Shown here one piece after another: positions 1 to 5,394 of a stretch of DNA of 5,394 nucleotides. The notes under the pieces are model-generated. The model did no database searches. It was not told where the DNA came from and saw only the letters and a list, made by a program, of their open reading frames with translations. This DNA comes from Candidatus Zixiibacteriota bacterium (GTDB lineage Bacteria; Zixibacteria; MSB-5A5; GN15; FEB-12). The stretch spans positions 1 to 5,394 of the forward strand of contig QNAF01000193.1 in NCBI GenBank assembly GCA_003641405.1. The letters run 5' to 3'. Position 1 is the first letter of the stretch, and every line of letters begins with the position of its first letter. A program made the translations under genes and the position numbers.

Positions 1-114
1 ACTCAAATCCAACACCCGGTCGAGACGACGTAAATGATGATCCTCCGGGACCATAGCCTCCAAAGAAGGCAACAAAGTCATCTCTAAACCTAATCGCTCT
101 CGTCTTGTCTGCAT
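1..114 (-). CDS. IS1182/IS5-like transposase, N-terminal fragment (runs off left edge)
   Basis: An open frame of 38 codons with no stop continues past the left edge. Its translation contains LPSLEAMVPEDHHLRRLDRV followed by LDLS, the pattern (LxxMVPxDHxLRxxDxxLD) typical of the N-terminal domain of DDE transposases of the IS1182/IS5 type. This domain precedes the catalytic DDE domain, which lies outside the window, so catalytic residues cannot be checked. The first ATG (112-114) has no Shine-Dalgarno motif. A second in-frame ATG at 79-81 (residue 12) has AGG seven bases upstream (89-91) and still keeps the whole family motif, so it may be the true start. The gene points away from leuS on the same strand. 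The family call rests on motif recognition only; whether the element is intact cannot be judged. Confidence 0.75.
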   Translation of the reverse strand, partial: MQTRRERLGLEMTLLPSLEAMVPEDHHLRRLDRVLDLS

Positions 115-120
115 GTAAAA

Positions 121-148
121 AATATAGAAGATGCAACACCCAAAACAA
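121..148 (-). promoter_or_regulatory. Candidate transposase promoter
   Basis: On the minus strand, TTGTTT (143-148) is followed after 16 bases by TATATT (121-126), a five-of-six match to the -10 consensus. The -10 box ends only six bases before the first transposase ATG, so a transcript would begin at or near that codon. This fits either leaderless translation or use of the downstream ATG at 79-81. The -35 box is weak. Confidence 0.4.
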
Positions 149-205
149 AGGACTTTATCAACAAGCCCCAATGGGTGCGCCACCAGAAACCTCAAAACCC
201 ACCAG

Positions 206-232
206 TTCTGAAAGCTATATAACTATCCAGAA
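206..232 (-). terminator. Weak hairpin directly after leuS stop, possible terminator
   Basis: Starting one base after the leuS TGA, the minus strand reads TTCTG (228-232), then a spacer holding AGTT-ATAT-AGCT, then CAGAA (206-210). These arms can form a two-part stem with a small internal loop. There is no T-tract after it, so it does not meet the usual criteria for an intrinsic terminator. It is the only stem-loop candidate between leuS and the insertion sequence. Confidence 0.25.
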
Positions 233-2737
233 TCAGCTCTTCACAACAATACTAAGGAGTCTTCCGGGTACGTATATCTTCTTGATGATCTGCTTGCCTT
301 CAGTGTGTTTTGCGACTTTCTCACTCGCCTCAGCCGCCTGCTCTACGACAGCCTGATCGGCGTCAACTGCTACTGCGACAGTATCTCTGAGCTTTCCATT
401 GACCTGTACAGCAATATTGATAGTCTCACCAATAACTGCGTCAGGATCATGCACCGGCCATGTTGATTTGAATACTGATTGCTCAAAACCAGCCAACTGC
501 CACATTTCTTCAGCGAGATGCGGAGCCAACGGTGCAACCATCTGAATTGTCTTTAGTACGACCTGATCATTCAACTCGTCTGACTTTATTACTTCAGGAT
601 TGTAATCCCTGACCAGCTCCATCAGTGCCGCAATAGCAGTGTTGAATTGAAGACGCTCAAAGCTCTCAGAAACGCGCTTGATTGTCTGGTTTAGCTTGAT
701 GTAGAGTGACCACTCGGCTTCCGGGAGTGAACCGGACTTAAAGTAACACTTTAGGTCTGGTCCGGTACCTCTGTAATCGCTAATGATAGGATACAGCTTA
801 TTAACAATGAACTTCTCGACTCCTGAGAGTGCGTCATCGCTCCATTGGACGGGTTTTTCAGATGGTGCCGTGAAGAACATGCCAAGCCGTGAAATGTCAA
901 CGCCGCGCTCGTCGCATAGCGCGATCGGGGAGACCACATTGCCTTTGGATTTGGACATAACTTCGCCATCGGCGTCTGACACCATGCCGTGATTGAACAG
1001 CTTTTTGACAGGCTCCGCGGTACTAACCCAGCCCAGATCATGCAGAAACTTGTGGAAGAACCGGAAATAGATCAAATGCCCGGTGGCGTGAGTGATACCA
1101 CCAACGTACAGATCTATTGGCATCCAAGCTGCGGCTTTCTCCTTGTCGAACGGAGCTTTGTCGTTGAGAGCGTCAATGTATCGCAGGTAGTACCATGAGG
1201 AACAGACAAAAGTGTCCATGGTATCCGGATCTCGCTGAGCCTCTCCCCCGCACTTGGGACACTTTACATTCATGAACTCCGGAACGTCGGCCAGCGGCGA
1301 CCGTCCCTTGGGATGATAGCTTTCAACTCTTGGCAGGACAACCGGCAGTTCTGATTCGGGAACCGGAACCAAACCACACTTGTCACAGTGAATGATCGGG
1401 ATAGGACAACCCCAGTATCTTTGACGTGAGATCGACCAGTCCTTGAGCTTGTAGTTCACTTTGCGGCGACCGATGTTCTTTTGTTCGGCGTATTCCGATA
1501 CACAATCCAACGCCTTCTCCCCTGTCAGTCCGTCGAACTGCGCAGAGTTGATCATCGGTCCGTAGTCTGTGAAAGCGTCTTCCATTGTGTCAACGTCCAG
1601 AGTCGTGTTTTTGTCCGGATGTATTACAACACGTATGGGAATGCCGTACTTCTTCGCAAAAGCGAAATCTCTCGTGTCATGCGCCGGTACCGCCATGACT
1701 GCGCCTGTACCGTATCCGGCCAGGACGTAGTCGGCTACCCATAGCTGCACACGTTCACCATTATAGGGATTGATTGCGTACTTGCCGGTGAAGACACCAT
1801 CCTTGTCTTCACTCAGCGATGCCCGCTCAATATCCGTACGTGTGGCGGCTTTCTTCTGGTATTCAGCGACTTTGGCTGTGTACTCGCTATCGAGATTGAG
1901 GCTCTTTAGAATCTCAGCTTCCGGAGAAATAGCCATGAAAGTAACGCCGTAGATCGTATCGGGTCGAGTCGTATAGATAGGCAGTTTCTTGCCGGTTTCC
2001 TCGATAACGAAATCAACTTCAAGTCCGTGTGAGCGGCCAATCCATTCCCGTTGTATGGTCTTGACATTATCAGGCCATTCCGGCAAGGTGTCGAGGTCGT
2101 CTACGAGTCGGTCAGCATAGTCTGTGATGCGGAAATACCAGCCAACCAGCTCTTTTTTCTCGACCTGGGCGCCGCTCCGTTCGGCAATGCCGTCCTTGAC
2201 CTGTTCGTTGGCCAGAACGGTCTTATCTACCGGATCCCAGTTGACCCATCCGGTTTTCTGGTAGGCGAGTCCCTTGTTGAACAACTGCAGGAACATCCAT
2301 TGAGTCCACTTGTAGTAGCTTGGATCGCTGGAGTCTACTTCGCGTGACCAATCAAATGAGACACCCACTTTCTGGAGAGTCTTGCGGCTGACGCCGATAT
2401 TCTGCTTGGTCCAAACCTGCGGATGAGTATCGTGCTTGATAGCTGCTCTCTCGGCTGGCAAGCCAAACGCATCCCATCCGAACGGATGCAGCACTTCTTT
2501 TCCAAGCATCATTTGTTGGCGTGCGACAGCATCCCCAATTATGTAGTTACGGAAATGGCCCATGTGGATGTCACCGGAAGGATAGGCATACATGACGAGC
2601 ATATAGAAGTTGTTGTCGGCGCTGGGCTTATCCGGTGCTCTATAAAGTTGTGCTTCACCCCACCGCTGCTGCCACTTTTCCTCGATTCCGGCGAAGTTGT
2701 AGCCGGGAATCGATTTCTTTGATAGGTCTGTCTTCAT
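233..2737 (-). CDS. leuS: Leucyl-tRNA synthetase (LeuRS), complete, 834 aa
   Basis: This cytoplasmic class I synthetase charges tRNA-Leu with leucine using ATP. The catalytic HIGH-type motif is HMGH (58-61) after YPSG, followed by GWDAFGLPAE. The CP1 editing domain shows TTRPDT (256-261) and the conserved aspartates of AHDTRD (352-357), so editing of mischarged tRNA is expected. Four cysteines (451, 454, 493, 496) form a likely zinc site. The KMSKS loop is VMSKS (593-597): its first lysine is replaced by valine but the second, catalytic one is kept. The leucine-specific insertion before that loop is nearly absent, as in Bacillus-type enzymes, which explains the length below the roughly 860 residues of E. 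coli LeuRS. The helical anticodon-binding domain (about 640-765) and the C-terminal tRNA-contacting domain with VQVNGK follow, ending IYVPGRLLSIVV. The ATG at 2735-2737 is preceded nine bases upstream by AGGA. All domains are present and in frame. Confidence 0.98.
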   Translation of the reverse strand: MKTDLSKKSIPGYNFAGIEEKWQQRWGEAQLYRAPDKPSADNNFYMLVMYAYPSGDIHMGHFRNYIIGDAVARQQMMLGKEVLHPFGWDAFGLPAERAAIKHDTHPQVWTKQNIGVSRKTLQKVGVSFDWSREVDSSDPSYYKWTQWMFLQLFNKGLAYQKTGWVNWDPVDKTVLANEQVKDGIAERSGAQVEKKELVGWYFRITDYADRLVDDLDTLPEWPDNVKTIQREWIGRSHGLEVDFVIEETGKKLPIYTTRPDTIYGVTFMAISPEAEILKSLNLDSEYTAKVAEYQKKAATRTDIERASLSEDKDGVFTGKYAINPYNGERVQLWVADYVLAGYGTGAVMAVPAHDTRDFAFAKKYGIPIRVVIHPDKNTTLDVDTMEDAFTDYGPMINSAQFDGLTGEKALDCVSEYAEQKNIGRRKVNYKLKDWSISRQRYWGCPIPIIHCDKCGLVPVPESELPVVLPRVESYHPKGRSPLADVPEFMNVKCPKCGGEAQRDPDTMDTFVCSSWYYLRYIDALNDKAPFDKEKAAAWMPIDLYVGGITHATGHLIYFRFFHKFLHDLGWVSTAEPVKKLFNHGMVSDADGEVMSKSKGNVVSPIALCDERGVDISRLGMFFTAPSEKPVQWSDDALSGVEKFIVNKLYPIISDYRGTGPDLKCYFKSGSLPEAEWSLYIKLNQTIKRVSESFERLQFNTAIAALMELVRDYNPEVIKSDELNDQVVLKTIQMVAPLAPHLAEEMWQLAGFEQSVFKSTWPVHDPDAVIGETINIAVQVNGKLRDTVAVAVDADQAVVEQAAEASEKVAKHTEGKQIIKKIYVPGRLLSIVVKS

Positions 2738-2746
2738 GTCATGTCA

Positions 2747-2750
2747 TCCT
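2747..2750 (-). promoter_or_regulatory. leuS Shine-Dalgarno AGGA with two overlapping ATGACATGA mini-ORFs
   Basis: AGGA lies nine bases before the leuS ATG. Between them the pentamer ATGAC occurs twice (2743-2747 and 2738-2742), each giving a reading frame ATG-ACA-TGA. The second mini-ORF's stop (2734-2736) overlaps the leuS start codon. Only the ATG at 2735-2737 opens a long frame and it has acceptable spacing, so it is taken as the start. Confidence 0.6.
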
Positions 2751-2753
2751 GTC

Positions 2754-2775
2754 TGCCGTCAATGATTGAGCGGCA
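2754..2775 (-). repeat. Dyad in leuS leader (operator-like or 5' UTR hairpin)
   Basis: The arms TGCCG (2754-2758) and CGGCA (2771-2775) flank an inner perfect palindrome TCAAT-G-ATTGA (2759-2769), with a single unpaired base at 2770. The dyad sits between the predicted -10 box and the Shine-Dalgarno motif and covers the expected transcription start. It could be a repressor-binding site or a stem-loop at the very 5' end of the leuS mRNA. The symmetry is seen directly; the role is inferred. Confidence 0.55.
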
Positions 2776-2803
2776 TACTATCAAAATATCGGTTGGCAGG
2801 CAA
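2775..2803 (-). promoter_or_regulatory. Candidate sigma70-type leuS promoter
   Basis: The minus strand has TTGCCT (2798-2803), a 17-base spacer and TAGTAT (2775-2780), preceded by TG at the extended -10 position. Each box matches the consensus at four of six positions and the spacing is ideal. Transcription would begin near 2768, giving a leader of about 30 bases. The position in the gap between the deacetylase gene and leuS supports it. The gap is too short for a T-box leader. Confidence 0.5.
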
Positions 2804-2813
2804 CAGTTTTGAG

Positions 2814-2845
2814 CCTGTAAACTCACTGATGGGACTTGTTACAGG
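2814..2845 (-). repeat. Inverted repeat spanning the deacetylase stop codon
   Basis: Seven-base arms CCTGTAA (2814-2820) and TTACAGG (2839-2845), written on the plus strand, are separated by 18 bases. The right arm includes the deacetylase stop codon. The RNA could form a stem that ends the upstream operon, but the loop is long and no T-tract follows, so termination is uncertain. Confidence 0.3.
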
Positions 2846-3660
2846 TTATTCTGTCCTCGCCACCGATTGAGAATTACTGTCCCGCCTGATAGTTTATTGG
2901 TGATGCGAGCCTTGAGATGCTCCAGATGGTAGAAGCGGCCGCGCCTGATCTTCTGGTTGATGCTGAAACACGTGTCATAGCCGTATATGGCTATTCTGCC
3001 ATGAGCAAGGGGAATATCATCACGGTCTGTTGGGAAATCCATGGTGAATCCGAAATCGTAACCTGCCTCAGCAACAGCCAGTCGCACCCGCCGGTTACAA
3101 CGTCCGAACGGATAGCTGATGGTCGTTATATCCTGACCGGTGAGTTGTTCGAGTATGTCCTTTGACTCGGTCAATTCTCGTATCAGTTTTGGTTCATCAC
3201 AACTGGTCAGGTCGACATGCGAGTGTCCGTGAGAGCCAAACTGCACTCCGATCCGGGCCAAGTCCTGAATTGATCGCCTGTCAAGATGGGGCACCGACCT
3301 GAACAAGTGGCTATAGTCCCACCGATTGCTCTTCCCTATCCAGGCAGTAGGCATGAAAACCAGCGGTTTGAAATTGTACTGCTTCATGAGTTGGGGGAGC
3401 CAGCCAGCCAGGTGCTGGTAGCCATCATCAAAGCTAATCATCAGGTGCTGTGGCTGACCAGTTGGGGCGGGTGTCAAAGATTGGCAGAGGTGATAGTCCG
3501 AGTTCCGGAGATAGTCCATCAGACGTCTGAAACGCCTTGGGGAATAGTTGGTCACTCCAAAGCTCACCTGCGATGCGAGCTTGTGGAAAGCCAGAACTAT
3601 TGGAGGAGCAGTGCTGTGTGGTGTGTTCGTTTTGCTATCTGACGGTTCAGCCGATATCAT
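2839..3660 (-). CDS. Polysaccharide deacetylase (NodB/CE4-type), 273 aa
   Basis: This is a metal-dependent deacetylase of the carbohydrate esterase 4 fold, which removes N- or O-acetyl groups from glycans. Visible motifs are SFDDGY (76-81), with the catalytic-base and metal aspartates D78 and D79; GSHGHSHVDL (142-151), with metal ligands H144 and H148; and YPFG (183-186). No signal peptide or membrane segment is evident, so the protein may act in the cytoplasm on a glycan precursor rather than in the envelope; the substrate is unknown. The frame also extends upstream to a TTG at 3685-3687. The ATG at 3658-3660 is preferred: it is preceded by an AGGG-containing site and overlaps the M16 stop by 14 bases, as expected for coupled genes. 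The basic C-terminal stretch (about 237-273) is not recognised. Neighbouring pnp and M16 genes recall the position of ylxY in Bacillus, but orthology is not shown. Confidence 0.9.
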   Translation of the reverse strand: MISAEPSDSKTNTPHSTAPPIVLAFHKLASQVSFGVTNYSPRRFRRLMDYLRNSDYHLCQSLTPAPTGQPQHLMISFDDGYQHLAGWLPQLMKQYNFKPLVFMPTAWIGKSNRWDYSHLFRSVPHLDRRSIQDLARIGVQFGSHGHSHVDLTSCDEPKLIRELTESKDILEQLTGQDITTISYPFGRCNRRVRLAVAEAGYDFGFTMDFPTDRDDIPLAHGRIAIYGYDTCFSINQKIRRGRFYHLEHLKARITNKLSGGTVILNRWRGQNNL

Positions 3661-4930
3661 CGAAGGTGCCCTTCTCAACCGGCCCAAGTGCAGTCACTGT
3701 CATCTGGGATTCGTCGAGAACTCGAACGGCAAGAGACTGTACGTCCGATGGTGTCACCATGTCTATCTGCTTGATCGACTGTTCAAGGGACTGGTAGTTT
3801 TCCCCGACAAGTTCGCGGCGTCCCAGTCTTGCCATACGGTTCGTGGTGGCTTCCAGGCCGATAGTCAGGTGGCCTTTCAACTGAGCTTTCGCCTGATCCA
3901 GTACCACAGAAGATAATCGATGTCGCTTCATTCGTCGACATTCTGCAATGATTAGATCATAGGCCTGCCTGAGGTGCGTCTGATCGGTGCCGAGGTAAAC
4001 GCCGAAAAGACCGTGATCGCGGAAGAAATCATGATAGCAGTATACGGAATATGCCAAGCCTCGCTGCTCCCGAATCTTCTGGAACAGCACGGATGACATT
4101 CCCCCTCCAAGGTGTGTGGCAAGCGCCAGAACCGCCATCTTGTCGTTATCCCGGTAAGAGACGCCGGGAAAACCAACACAGAACTGAGTCTGATTGCTGT
4201 CTTCGGATTCGATAAGAACTCTTTGCGGATTCATTCTAATAGCAGTTGGAGATGATTCAGCGATGCCATCAGGAAATGAGAACTTTTCACGTACAAGTTT
4301 GACAAGTTTCTGGTGCGATACCGATCCGCTGGCGGCAATCACAATTGATTCCGCACGATAGTGCCGGGCCAGATACTTCACAAGTCTGGCACGCGGCATG
4401 CCCATGATGATCTCCTGGGAACCCATGATAGGCTGCCCAAGGGGGTGATCGCCCCAGAAAGCTCTTGCGAAAATGTCATGAACGTGATCAGTCGGGTTAT
4501 CCCGGGATTCCTTGATCTCCTCACAGATAACAAGTCTCTCGCGTTTTATGTTGGTCGGTGTCATGGTAGCATGACAGGTGATGTCAGCCAGTATGTCCAC
4601 CGCCTCAACAAGATGCTCGTCAAGTACACGCGCCGTAAAACACGTATGTTCACGACTGGTGAAAGCGTTAAGTGAACCACCAATTGATTCCAGCGACGAA
4701 GCAATCTGTTTGGCAGATTTGTGCTTTGTCCCTTTGAACACAAGGTGTTCGATAAAATGCGAGAGCCCGTTTTCCTCGGTGGTTTCGTTTCGGGAACCTA
4801 CATCAACCCAGACTCCGATAGAGATGGACCGTACCGAGGGCAGTCTTTCAGTGACTACCCTCAATCCGTTTCGCAGCGTGGTCTTGCGATATTCGCTGCT
4901 GTCCTTTCTGGTTTTCTTAGTAGCTACCAT
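3647..4930 (-). CDS. M16-family zinc metallopeptidase (processing-peptidase-like), 427 aa
   Basis: This is an M16B-type peptidase, related to the mitochondrial processing peptidase beta subunit and Bacillus MlpA/YmxG. The inverted zinc motif HFIEH (58-62) and the third ligand E138, in VICEEIKE, are both intact, so it is a catalytic subunit rather than an inactive partner. The second M16 domain (about 170-350) contains the glycine-rich GGGMSS and REQRGLAYSVY (287-297), which includes the conserved arginine and tyrosine involved in substrate binding. The length of about 420 residues is normal for a single M16B subunit. No signal peptide is seen, so a cytoplasmic location is likely; the natural substrate is not known. 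The ATG at 4928-4930 is preceded by AGGGA four bases upstream, slightly close. It follows pnp by 12 bases, implying cotranscription. Confidence 0.95.
   Translation of the reverse strand: MVATKKTRKDSSEYRKTTLRNGLRVVTERLPSVRSISIGVWVDVGSRNETTEENGLSHFIEHLVFKGTKHKSAKQIASSLESIGGSLNAFTSREHTCFTARVLDEHLVEAVDILADITCHATMTPTNIKRERLVICEEIKESRDNPTDHVHDIFARAFWGDHPLGQPIMGSQEIIMGMPRARLVKYLARHYRAESIVIAASGSVSHQKLVKLVREKFSFPDGIAESSPTAIRMNPQRVLIESEDSNQTQFCVGFPGVSYRDNDKMAVLALATHLGGGMSSVLFQKIREQRGLAYSVYCYHDFFRDHGLFGVYLGTDQTHLRQAYDLIIAECRRMKRHRLSSVVLDQAKAQLKGHLTIGLEATTNRMARLGRRELVGENYQSLEQSIKQIDMVTPSDVQSLAVRVLDESQMTVTALGPVEKGTFDDIG
3662..3674 (-). promoter_or_regulatory. Hairpin masking the deacetylase ribosome binding site
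   Basis: Inside the last codons of the M16 gene the minus strand reads GAAGG-GCA-CCTTC, a perfect five-base stem with a three-base loop. It ends one base before the deacetylase ATG. The purine-rich arm is the best Shine-Dalgarno candidate for that gene, so folding would hide it. A ribosome finishing the M16 frame, whose stop is 11 bases past the ATG, would open the stem, which suggests translational coupling. Confidence 0.45.
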
Positions 4931-4942
4931 TGTGTCCCTGAG

Positions 4943-5394
4943 CTATCGCCGGCCTCTCGGCGACCGATCACGCCTCGGGGGTGGCGGTCCCTGGGGTGCT
5001 CCTTGTGATGAGCCACCGTCTCCATCCATCAGAAGCGCTTTGCGGGACAATCTCACACGGCCGTCATTGTCAATACTGATAACCTTGACGCTCATTCGGT
5101 CACCGACACGGCAGATGTCTTCCACCTTGCCTACCCGGCTGGTGTCAAGCTCCGAGATATGAACGAGACCGTCGGTGCCGGGAATGATCTCCACGAAGGC
5201 ACCGAAATCAGTAGTACGACGCACAATGCCATCGTAAACCTTGTTCAATTCCGGCTCCTCGACAATCGACTCGACACGGGACAGGGCAGCCCGTCCGGCT
5301 TCGGCGTCTGAAGATGCGATCATTACCGTGCCATCGTCGCTGATATCCACCTTGGCGCCGGTCTCCTCAACAATGCTCCGGATCATCTTACCAC
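4943..5394 (-). CDS. pnp: Polyribonucleotide nucleotidyltransferase (PNPase), C-terminal part only
   Basis: PNPase degrades RNA 3' to 5' by phosphorolysis and is a core subunit of the RNA decay machinery. The window holds about the last 149 residues; the two RNase PH catalytic domains lie beyond the right edge. The visible part begins inside the KH domain with GKMIRSIVEETGAKVDIS, the end of the PNPase-typical GPGGKxIRxI motif. It continues into an S1 RNA-binding domain (KVYDGIVRRTTDFGAFVEI, then GLVHISEL and RVRLSRKALL). After the S1 domain comes a short tail of about 28 residues, first Gly/Ser/Gln-rich, then PPPPRR and an arginine-rich end, probably disordered and RNA-binding. The frame is open to the edge, so the ATG at 5384-5386 is internal and not the start. 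The TAG stop lies 12 bases before the M16 start. Confidence 0.97.
   Translation of the reverse strand, partial: GKMIRSIVEETGAKVDISDDGTVMIASSDAEAGRAALSRVESIVEEPELNKVYDGIVRRTTDFGAFVEIIPGTDGLVHISELDTSRVGKVEDICRVGDRMSVKVISIDNDGRVRLSRKALLMDGDGGSSQGAPQGPPPPRRDRSPRGRR

Larger units (their letters stand above)
1..200 (-). mobile_element. Probable insertion sequence end (IS1182/IS5-like), outer boundary not resolved
   Basis: The transposase start at 114 and its apparent promoter imply that the terminal region of an insertion sequence occupies most of the space up to the end of leuS. The outer tip cannot be fixed because the other end, and hence the matching terminal inverted repeat and target duplication, is outside the window. 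It must lie left of the leuS stop at 233, and 200 is an estimate. The stretch contains a short perfect dyad (GGTG-CGC-CACC, 174-184) and a 7-base direct repeat CCACCAG (180-186 and 199-205), either of which could be part of the element's end. Confidence 0.5.

Noticed and set aside
105..356. Plus-strand open frame of 83 codons at the leuS/IS boundary
   Set aside because: It overlaps the leuS 3' end antisense and the transposase start, with no recognisable domain.
2738..2838. T-box riboswitch upstream of leuS
   Set aside because: The 101-base gap is too short for a T-box leader, and no T-box consensus or antiterminator is seen.
2814..2845. Intrinsic terminator after the deacetylase gene
   Set aside because: The inverted repeat has an 18-base loop and no following T-tract, so it is listed only as a repeat.
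3661..3687. TTG at 3685-3687 as the deacetylase start
   Set aside because: No Shine-Dalgarno motif precedes it and it adds nine residues unlike the family. The ATG at 3658-3660 is better placed relative to the M16 stop.
4578..5162. Plus-strand open frame of 194 codons
   Set aside because: It runs antisense across the pnp and M16 genes, which have unmistakable family motifs. Its translation is low-complexity, Ser/Leu/Arg-rich, and matches no family.
1..5394. tRNA or rRNA genes, CRISPR arrays, or defence/toxin systems
   Set aside because: Coding genes fill nearly the whole window, and the short gaps contain no cloverleaf, spaced repeats or additional reading frames of note.

Overview
The window reads almost entirely on the minus strand. 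From right to left it carries the 3' part of pnp (polynucleotide phosphorylase, cut by the right edge), an M16-family zinc peptidase, a CE4-type polysaccharide deacetylase, a complete leuS (leucyl-tRNA synthetase), and the first 38 codons of an IS1182/IS5-like transposase cut by the left edge. It looks like a bacterial chromosomal core region of roughly 50% GC with an insertion sequence next to it. The proteins are clearly bacterial. The sequence alone does not fix the phylum; a deep-branching or uncultured Gram-negative-type lineage is only a guess.

Layout: pnp and the M16 gene are 12 bases apart. The M16 gene and the deacetylase overlap by 14 bases if the deacetylase starts at its first good ATG (3658-3660). 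These three therefore look like one translationally coupled unit. A 101-base gap follows, holding a plausible sigma70-type promoter (TTGCCT-17-TAGTAT), a strong dyad and a Shine-Dalgarno motif, so leuS probably has its own promoter. After the leuS stop there is a weak hairpin, then about 90 bases that probably belong to the insertion sequence, then the transposase start. No gap exceeds 300 bases.

Functionally these are housekeeping genes: RNA decay (pnp), protein or peptide processing (M16), cell-envelope or glycan modification (deacetylase) and translation (leuS). Clustering of pnp, an M16 peptidase and a polysaccharide deacetylase resembles the known pnpA-ylxY-mlpA cluster of Bacillus, with the last two genes in swapped order. 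I see no evidence for a novel defence or mobile system inside the window. The most interesting signals are regulatory: a hairpin masking the deacetylase ribosome binding site inside the end of the M16 gene, a dyad with two start-stop mini-ORFs in the leuS leader, and the insertion sequence junction just past leuS.
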